A stretch of DNA of 10,197 nt from an uncultured Eubacterium sp. (GTDB lineage: Bacteria; Bacillota; Clostridia; Oscillospirales; Acutalibacteraceae), in the NCBI GenBank assembly GCA_905233805.1, contig CAJOER010000099.1, positions 1 through 10,197 on the forward strand. Reading direction: 5' to 3'. A program made the position numbers and the translations under genes. Positions 4,860 through 10,197 of this stretch are shown one piece after another. The stretch's first letter is position 1; each line of letters starts with the position of its first letter. The notes beneath the pieces were generated by a model, which saw only the letters and a list, made by a program, of their open reading frames with translations, searched no databases and was not told the DNA's origin.

Positions 4860-6539
4860 ATGAATATTTCTTCTTATCCCAATCCGCAGTCTGAAAGAAC
4901 GGATTTTGAACTCTTAAACGGCGAGTGGGATTTCGGTTATAAAAAGAGGCGCAGAGCCTTTAAGTTTTCAAACGGCTTTGAAAAAGCAAAAGAAGTTTAC
5001 AAAAGCAACAACTATCCTTATAAAATAAAGGTTCCTTTCTGTATTGAAAGCTCCCTTTCGGGCATATGCTATACGGGCTTTGTTGAGCAGGTATGGTACA
5101 GAAAAAAGCTTGATATCAAGAAGGGTGAAAGAAGGGTGTTTCTTCATATCGGCGCCGCGGATTATATTACGAGCGTGCTCGTAAACGGCGAGCCCGCGGG
5201 ACGTCACAGAGGCGGCTACACCTCTTTTTCCTTTGAGATTACAGACCTTGTAAAAGACGGCGAAAACGAGATTTTCATTCTCTGCGAAGACGACGTAAAA
5301 AGCTCTCTCGTTCCCCGCGGAAAGCAGAGCGAAAAGCTCAAAAGCCACGGCTGCGATTACACGAGGACTACGGGAATATGGCAGAGCGTGTGGCTTGAAT
5401 ACACTCCGAAAGAATATATAAAAGACTTTAAACTCTATCCCGATATAAGCGGAAAAATCACCGTTTTAGCCGATTTTGAGGGCAAGGCGGATTTTACCTG
5501 CAAGGCATATTACGACGGAAAGCCCGTCGGCGAGGGTATGCTTAAAGACGCGGCGGGTAACGCCGTAATGCAGCTTGAACTCGATGAAACGCACCTCTGG
5601 GAACCCGGGCGGGGCAGGCTGTACGATTTGGAACTCACCTTCGGCGAAGATAAGGTCAGGAGTTATTTCGGGCTCAGGAGCCTTCGCCTTGACGGTATGA
5701 AATTCCTGATTAACGAAAAGAGCGTTTTCCAGCGCCTCGTACTTGACCAGGGATTTTATAAAAAGGGCATATACACCGCCGAAAACGACGAAGAACTGAA
5801 AAGAGATATTGAACTTTCCATGGAGCTCGGCTTTAACGGCGCAAGGCTTCACCAGAAGGTTTTCGACCCGCGTTTTCTTTACTTTGCAGATATTGCGGGC
5901 TACCTCGTGTGGGGCGAATACCCCAACTGGGGGCTTGATTATTCCGACGCAAAGAGCGTTGACGTTTTCCTTGCCGAGTGGGGTGAGGCGGTAAACAGGG
6001 ATTTCAACCACCCGTCGATTATCGGCTGGTATATACTTTGAAATATTCACACAAAGGCGGTTGACAAAACCCGTCCCTGTATAGATACAAGCGGAAATTA
6101 CCACGTTAAAACTGATATATACGACCTTCACGATTACCGCTATAAGACGGACGAATTCAAAGCGAGTTTTGACCGCTTTGTAAGCGAAAATTACCTTTAC
6201 GAACACGTTCTGGACGATAATCCGGGCCGTCAGACCTACCGCGGGGAACCCGTATTCATAAGCGAATACGGCGGAATAAAGTGGGAGGCTGACAGTAAGA
6301 TTAGCTCGTGGGGCTACGGCGAGGACGTTAAAACGCCCGAGGAATTTGCCGAAAGGTACTGCGGTCTTACGGACGCGATAAGCCGGAACGAAAAGCTTTT
6401 CGGCTTCTGCTACACCCAGCTTTACGATATTGAGCAGGAGCAAAACGGGCTTTACACATACGAGAGAAAACGCAAGTTCGACGACGGTATATATGAAAAA
6501 ATAAAAGCCACAAACGAAAAGAAGGCGGCAATCGAATAA
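4860..6539 (+). pseudogene. Glycoside hydrolase family 2 (beta-galactosidase/glucuronidase-like), disrupted by TGA and an internal deletion
   Basis: The ATG at 4860 has AGGGGGAG (4847-4854) upstream. Residues about 10-180 form the GH2 sugar-binding domain (LLNGEWDF, GGYTSFSFEITDLV, RTTGIWQSVWLE), about 190-275 the immunoglobulin-like domain and the rest the TIM barrel (GARLHQK, HPSIIGW). The frame stops at TGA 6039-6041 after 393 codons, then continues in the same frame for 165 codons with clear GH2 sequence (AVDKTRPCIDTSGNYHV, LHDY, FISEYGGIKW) to TAA 6537. The nucleophile Glu469 (SEYGG) is present, but the stretch after GW that should carry the Asn-Glu acid/base motif, about 20 residues as I recall relatives, is missing and the TGA lies at that spot. 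The enzyme would be inactive even with readthrough. There is no signal peptide. It is the first gene of an operon with the symporter, which starts 11 bases after its end. Confidence 0.82.
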
Positions 6540-6550
6540 AGGATAGATTT

Positions 6551-8782
6551 ATGGGAAAAGTAAAAAAGATATTTAAAGACATAAAGCAATACTGGAAGGT
6601 GCCGCCCAAGGGAAGGTATATGAGCTTCAAGGAAATCGTATCCCTTTCGGTCGGCTGTATCGGCGTTAAGTTCATAGTTTACTGCGTGTCGCAGATGATA
6701 ATCGCCATAGGCAACGCGCTTATAGGAAATACTATAGGTATTGACCCCAAGGCGCTTTACGTTATCTATATTATCAGCGTGCTCTCGGGCTTCCCGCTAA
6801 CGGCAGTCAGAGCAAAAATGATAGACAATACCCGCAGTATGAAGGGAAAATACCGCCCATATATTATCACTATGGGTATCCCGACTGTTGTGCTCGGCGC
6901 GGGCTTTATCTGGATGCCGTACGAGAATATGTCGCTGTTTATGAAATGTGCGGTAGTTCTCGGCTTTAACATAGGCTTTCAGTTTTTCTATAACTTTTAT
7001 AACGACGCGTGCGACAGCCTTATCAACGTCCTTTCGCCCAACAGTATTGAGCGCTCGGACGTGCTTTCGATAAAATCGGTTGTTGAAAATTTTTCACCGT
7101 CGATTGCGAGTATCTTCCTCCCGATAGTTGCAAAGCTTATAACGGGAACGGACACTATTTACGATTTAAGGATTTACCGCGTTCTCTTCCCGCCGATGCT
7201 GCTTGCAGGATTTTTCATCTCGCTTCTTGCGTACGTAAACACCGAGGAAAAAATCGTTCAGGCGAAAACTCACGTAATTCAGATGAAATTCACGGATGCG
7301 TTCCGCGCGATTGCAAGGAACAAGTATTTCTGGATTATCTCGCTTGCGGGCTGGCTCGGTTTTCTTGAAGGCTCGTTCAACAGCATACTCGGCTGGATGT
7401 ATAACTATCAGCACGCCTGTACCGCGGCGCAGTACTCCCTAGTAATAGCGATTGCGGGCAACGCCTCGTTCTGGCCTAATCTCGTAGCGCCGTTTTTCAT
7501 CAGAAAATACGGTAAGAAGAAAATTCTTGTATTTACCAACGTTCTGAATATCGGATTCATTCTTCTTATGCTCCCGATAGTGAGGAGAACCGGCTCGTCT
7601 TACATAATCTGGCTTCTTCTCGGCTGTACCTTCGTAAACCAGTTTATAACCTCGCTCGGTCATCTTATCAACCCGAGCGTAAACGCGGATATAAGGGACT
7701 ATCAGCAGTATATTACGGGTGAGAGAATTGACGGGATGTTCTCGGCGGTAGGACTTATCGGCAACGTAATTACGCTTACAACCGGCTTCGTTCTTCCCGC
7801 GATTTACGAGCGTTCGGGACTTAATCAGGAAGTTGCGGTATCCCTCGGTTACAGCGCCTCGAACGTTTACGACGTGCTTTATAATCAGGAATACTTTATT
7901 AAAATAAGCAGCGTGCTTATTATCGCTTCGGTAGTCGGCGCCGTGCTTAACGTTATCCCGTTTTTCTTCTATGACCTTACCGAAACAAAGCAGAAGGCGA
8001 TGGTTCAGGTACTTAAAATCCGCTCGCTCTTTGAGGATTATTCAAATAACGTGCTCTCCGATGACGCGCTTATTGAAACGGTTGAGATTATCAATCAGGC
8101 GAAGGAATACGAGGGAAGAGAAGTTATGGAAATTAAGAAAGGTACGCCAAAAAAAGAGAAGAGAGAAATCAGGGAAGAAAACGAAAAAATCGAAATATCA
8201 AAATACGTTATCCGCGAGCTTACGAGGTTTGATACCGAATATGGCAGGGCGCAGCTTGAAGGCGCAAAGCGCGTATGCGACGCGGGACTGGGCGGTTACG
8301 CCGATTGCTTTACTCTTACAAAAGAGCAGGCTAAGGCTATGCCGAAAAACACCGAAATTGAGCGCGAAAGAAGAAGGGACGCCCTTATTCAGCTTGCTAA
8401 TATCAAAGCCGCCCGCAAGGCTGTGAAAAAGTATTATGCAAACGGAATTGAAGAATTTGACGCCTCTGTATTTGAAGGACTTTTCAAAGCCGAGGACGAA
8501 AACAGCAAGCGCCTTTCCGACACCCTTGACGCCCTTAAAGAGGCGAGGGAGAAGAAGGATAAGCAAGAGGCGGCGCGCTTAAAGGGCGAAATTAAAAAGA
8601 TAAGATATGAGCGCGCTAAAATAGACGAATCAATTAAAGAAGCGACTGAAAAGAACTCGATTTATTACCGCGCCTCAAAGCCGTATCAGGATGCACGAAG
8701 GCTTCTTCTTCAAAGCGAAAATTACAAACACCTTGACGAGATAATGTCACTCTACGAAGCGGCAAAACTCAGAGCAGAATAA
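6551..8782 (+). CDS. GPH-family sugar:cation symporter (MFS) with long C-terminal charged extension
   Basis: A 743-residue inner-membrane protein. Residues about 30-475 form a transporter of the glycoside-pentoside-hexuronide:cation symporter type (MFS_2, MelB-like), with many hydrophobic helices and the family signature RDYQQYITGERIDGMF at about 382-397, corresponding to the cytoplasmic Asp-containing TGxRxDG loop. Residues about 476-743 are an unusual soluble extension rich in Lys, Glu, Arg and Ala, with a probable coiled coil at about 650-702; typical GPH proteins end near 450-480 residues. The ribosome binding site AAAGGA (6538-6543) overlaps the GH2 stop codon, so the two genes are coupled in one operon. 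The likely role is uptake of the glycoside cleaved by the GH2/GH31 enzymes, driven by a sodium or proton gradient. The substrate cannot be read from the sequence. The function of the extension is unknown. Confidence 0.9.
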   Translation: MGKVKKIFKDIKQYWKVPPKGRYMSFKEIVSLSVGCIGVKFIVYCVSQMIIAIGNALIGNTIGIDPKALYVIYIISVLSGFPLTAVRAKMIDNTRSMKGKYRPYIITMGIPTVVLGAGFIWMPYENMSLFMKCAVVLGFNIGFQFFYNFYNDACDSLINVLSPNSIERSDVLSIKSVVENFSPSIASIFLPIVAKLITGTDTIYDLRIYRVLFPPMLLAGFFISLLAYVNTEEKIVQAKTHVIQMKFTDAFRAIARNKYFWIISLAGWLGFLEGSFNSILGWMYNYQHACTAAQYSLVIAIAGNASFWPNLVAPFFIRKYGKKKILVFTNVLNIGFILLMLPIVRRTGSSYIIWLLLGCTFVNQFITSLGHLINPSVNADIRDYQQYITGERIDGMFSAVGLIGNVITLTTGFVLPAIYERSGLNQEVAVSLGYSASNVYDVLYNQEYFIKISSVLIIASVVGAVLNVIPFFFYDLTETKQKAMVQVLKIRSLFEDYSNNVLSDDALIETVEIINQAKEYEGREVMEIKKGTPKKEKREIREENEKIEISKYVIRELTRFDTEYGRAQLEGAKRVCDAGLGGYADCFTLTKEQAKAMPKNTEIERERRRDALIQLANIKAARKAVKKYYANGIEEFDASVFEGLFKAEDENSKRLSDTLDALKEAREKKDKQEAARLKGEIKKIRYERAKIDESIKEATEKNSIYYRASKPYQDARRLLLQSENYKHLDEIMSLYEAAKLRAE

Positions 8783-8824
8783 AAAAAGACCTCCCTGAGC
8801 CCCGCTTGTCATAAGGATGTTACG
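8783..8824. repeat. Left arm of a 42-base inverted repeat (post-stop element)
   Basis: Begins directly after the symporter stop codon (AAAAAGACCTCCC ... GCCCCGCTTG ... CATAAGGA ... ACG). The reverse complement of 9053-9094 matches it at 35 of 42 positions, with the cores CCTCCC, GCCCCGCTTG and CATAAGGA identical. Confidence 0.9.
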
Positions 8825-9052
8825 CCTCAATAATCAACTCTTTTGCACAATTAGTTCGTTAAAACTAACGGCAAGGCGCCAGCCTTGCCGTTAATTTATG
8901 CCTGCTACTTGCATAAAATATTTGATTTTGAGGTGCTTTGCAGTTTTAATCGTTTGATTTTATTCAGATTGGTTATTACAAAATTGTTTGCATACTTGCC
9001 GTATTCAGGCGATTTTTAATCGCCAAGATGGGTGAAAGCGGACGATTTAAAC
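8825..9052. other. Intergenic region between convergent genes
   Basis: No gene is seen in this AT-rich stretch. It contains the strong hairpin at 8866-8893, a weaker one TTATGC/GCATAA (8896-8901 with 8911-8916) and GGCGAT/ATCGCC (9008-9013 with 9019-9024), enclosed by the inverted repeat arms. Confidence 0.6.
8866..8893. terminator. Strong hairpin between convergent genes, probable bidirectional terminator
   Basis: TAACGGCAAGGC (8866-8877) and GCCTTGCCGTTA (8882-8893) form a perfect 12-bp stem with a four-base loop. T-runs are short on both sides: ATTTATG on plus, GTTTTAACG on minus. Confidence 0.65.
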
Positions 9053-9094
9053 CGTGACCTCCTTATGGCAAGCGGGGCAACGGGAGGCCTTTTT
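9053..9094. repeat. Right arm of the inverted repeat, also terminator-like on the plus strand
   Basis: Mirror copy of 8783-8824, beginning three bases after the GH31 stop codon on the minus strand. On the plus strand GACCTCC and GGAGGCC can pair, with one mismatch, around an inner GC-rich segment. They are followed by TTTTTATTTT (9090-9099), so this arm can act as a terminator for rightward transcription. Confidence 0.88.
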
Positions 9095-9097
9095 ATT

Positions 9098-10197
9098 TTA
9101 CTGTGAAAGGATTTCGGCGATAGCGTCGTAAACTGATATCGGGAGCGAGGATTTTTTAAGGGCGCGCCACAGCTCGTCTTTATCTTCAAGTCCTTCAAAC
9201 GCTTCGTACGCTTTCGCTCTTTTTGCGGTGTCGTCGTTCCAGCGCGACATAATATTTATTATCCTGTCGCGATAGCTTTCTTTTTCAATCTCTTTCGGGT
9301 TTTCAAGCGTAATAACTATCTCGTCCTTTGAAAACTCGCGGGTGACCGACGGCGCGTCAATATCCCTGAAAACAATTTCATACTGCCTGTTTTCGGGGAT
9401 TACGCTCAAATCGCCTTCAACGCGGATTTTAAGAGTAACTGTATCGCTCTTTTCGTCGTACGAATTTTCAAAAACGGTTTTAGCGGTGTGCTCTTCGTAA
9501 TCGGTCTTGCCGTTATCCTCGAGCATTGTGAAGGTGTTATTGCCCTTGAATACCCATATCTCGAGCTTTTCGGGGTTTTCGCTTGAATTGCCCTTATCTG
9601 CCGAAAGCGGAATAACAGCGCCGGGTTTTGCAAGAACGGGGATAGTATAAAGCTCGCGCGAAAGGACGAGTTTTTTATCGCCGCTGTATTTTTCAAGAGT
9701 GAAAATATCGGTATATTCTCCCTCAGGGAGCCACGCCTCAACGCTGCCCTTGCCGAGTTCCTTGCTTTGCGGCGTAGTAATCGGGCAGACCATAAGCTCG
9801 CTGCCGAACATATACTGATTGGGCACGCTGTACGCGTTTTTATCCTCGGGATACGAGTAGTACATAGGCTCGCAGATAGGATAATTTTCCGCATTGCATC
9901 TTCTGTCCATAGTAAAGATGTAGGGGATGAGTTTATGTCTGAAATTCAGCCACTTTTTAGCGTCAAGATATACGTCCTGACGGTATTTCCACGGCTCCTT
10001 GCCGAGCAGCTCGATAGCCGTTGAGTGAAGACGGAGAATCGGGGAGAATACGGCGTATTCAATCCAGCGAAGGTATAAATCGTCGTCGCGGTAGCCCCTG
10101 TGATGGCCGCCTATATCGTGGCGCCACCAACAGTAGGCAACGTTTGCGGCGGTGTTCGTAAAGTAGGGCTGGAACTGTAAAACGTCCCACATAATCG
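9098..10197 (-). CDS. Glycoside hydrolase family 31 (alpha-glucosidase/alpha-xylosidase type), C-terminal part
   Basis: The frame is open to the right edge; about 366 codons of the 3' part of the gene are present, and an internal Met at 10192 is not the start. Conserved GH31 sequence is visible: TWD-like MWDVLQFQPYF, then WWRHDIGGHHRGYRDDDLYLRW and FSPILRLHS, which belong to the end of the catalytic TIM barrel. Later WLPEGEYTDIF and the stretch with TIPVLAKPGAVIPL form the proximal beta-sandwich, and WVFKGNNTFTMLEDNG fits the DUF5110-type domain seen in this family. The nucleophile (WxDMNE) and the general acid Asp lie beyond the edge. A helical tail of about 60 residues (SRWNDDTAKRAKAYEAF) ends the protein. 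GH31 enzymes cleave alpha-glucosides or alpha-xylosides; which one cannot be decided here. It converges on the GH2-symporter operon and probably serves the same glycoside pathway. Confidence 0.93.
   Translation of the reverse strand, partial: IMWDVLQFQPYFTNTAANVAYCWWRHDIGGHHRGYRDDDLYLRWIEYAVFSPILRLHSTAIELLGKEPWKYRQDVYLDAKKWLNFRHKLIPYIFTMDRRCNAENYPICEPMYYSYPEDKNAYSVPNQYMFGSELMVCPITTPQSKELGKGSVEAWLPEGEYTDIFTLEKYSGDKKLVLSRELYTIPVLAKPGAVIPLSADKGNSSENPEKLEIWVFKGNNTFTMLEDNGKTDYEEHTAKTVFENSYDEKSDTVTLKIRVEGDLSVIPENRQYEIVFRDIDAPSVTREFSKDEIVITLENPKEIEKESYRDRIINIMSRWNDDTAKRAKAYEAFEGLEDKDELWRALKKSSLPISVYDAIAEILSQ

Noticed and set aside
5466..6443. A 325-codon minus-strand open frame antisense to the GH2 gene
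   Set aside because: Length comes from the codon pattern of the GH2 gene on the other strand; the plus strand has clear GH2 motifs in order, and the minus frame has no start signal or family resemblance.
4187..6539. Genome-wide reassignment of TGA to Trp, Gly or Cys
   Set aside because: The intact long genes use normal Trp, Gly and Cys codons and contain no internal TGA; only two TGA codons occur and one coincides with a deletion. Left-half genes use TGA as a stop.
8783..9094. Insertion sequence
   Set aside because: The inverted arms enclose only about 230 bases with no transposase frame, and no target-site duplication is evident; at most it is a non-autonomous element.

Overview
The window looks like DNA of an anaerobic Clostridia-type Firmicute, probably from the gut or rumen. 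The evidence is strong GGAGG-type ribosome binding sites, sigma-A-like promoters with 17-base spacers, Firmicute-style signal peptides, a desulfoferrodoxin-type domain and carbohydrate-use genes. No rRNA, tRNA, CRISPR array or transposase was seen.

Two halves differ in style. Bases 1 to about 2780 have higher-GC codon use and hold, on the minus strand, a ribbon-helix-helix protein (1849-2064), an alpha/beta hydrolase (902-1723), a frameshifted lipoprotein (2-821) that runs into a CotH-like segment, and the first codons of a probable BASS-family transporter at the left edge. The stretch 2065-2687 has no sizeable gene but is dense in signals: a promoter for the RHH gene, two strong hairpins, a good plus-strand promoter, an 8-copy GCACA pentanucleotide repeat inside a possible small ORF, and a terminator-like hairpin, followed by a signal-peptide ORF (2688-2987) that appears to be a fusion.

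From about 2780 on, the sequence has a uniform style in which every annotated gene ends in TAA. It encodes a hemolysin III/PAQR membrane protein (minus), a very acidic 65-residue protein (plus), an XRE-HTH/superoxide-reductase fusion (plus), a GH2 glycosidase plus a GPH-type sugar symporter (a two-gene plus-strand operon), and the C-terminal part of a GH31 glycosidase (minus, running off the right edge). The GH2, symporter and GH31 genes look like a glycoside-utilisation locus: import of an oligosaccharide or glycoside and its cleavage in the cytoplasm.

The most notable points are: (1) an in-frame TGA exactly where the HTH/superoxide-reductase fusion needs the second Cys of its CPxC metal site, with all other metal ligands intact; (2) a second in-frame TGA in the GH2 gene, where the segment with the acid/base Glu is also missing; (3) a promoter / pentanucleotide repeat / hairpin leader that could act as a phase-variable attenuator; (4) a 42-base inverted repeat placed directly after the stop codons of two convergent genes; (5) a symporter with a long charged C-terminal extension; (6) several apparent gene fusions in the left half, which may be real decay or assembly joins.
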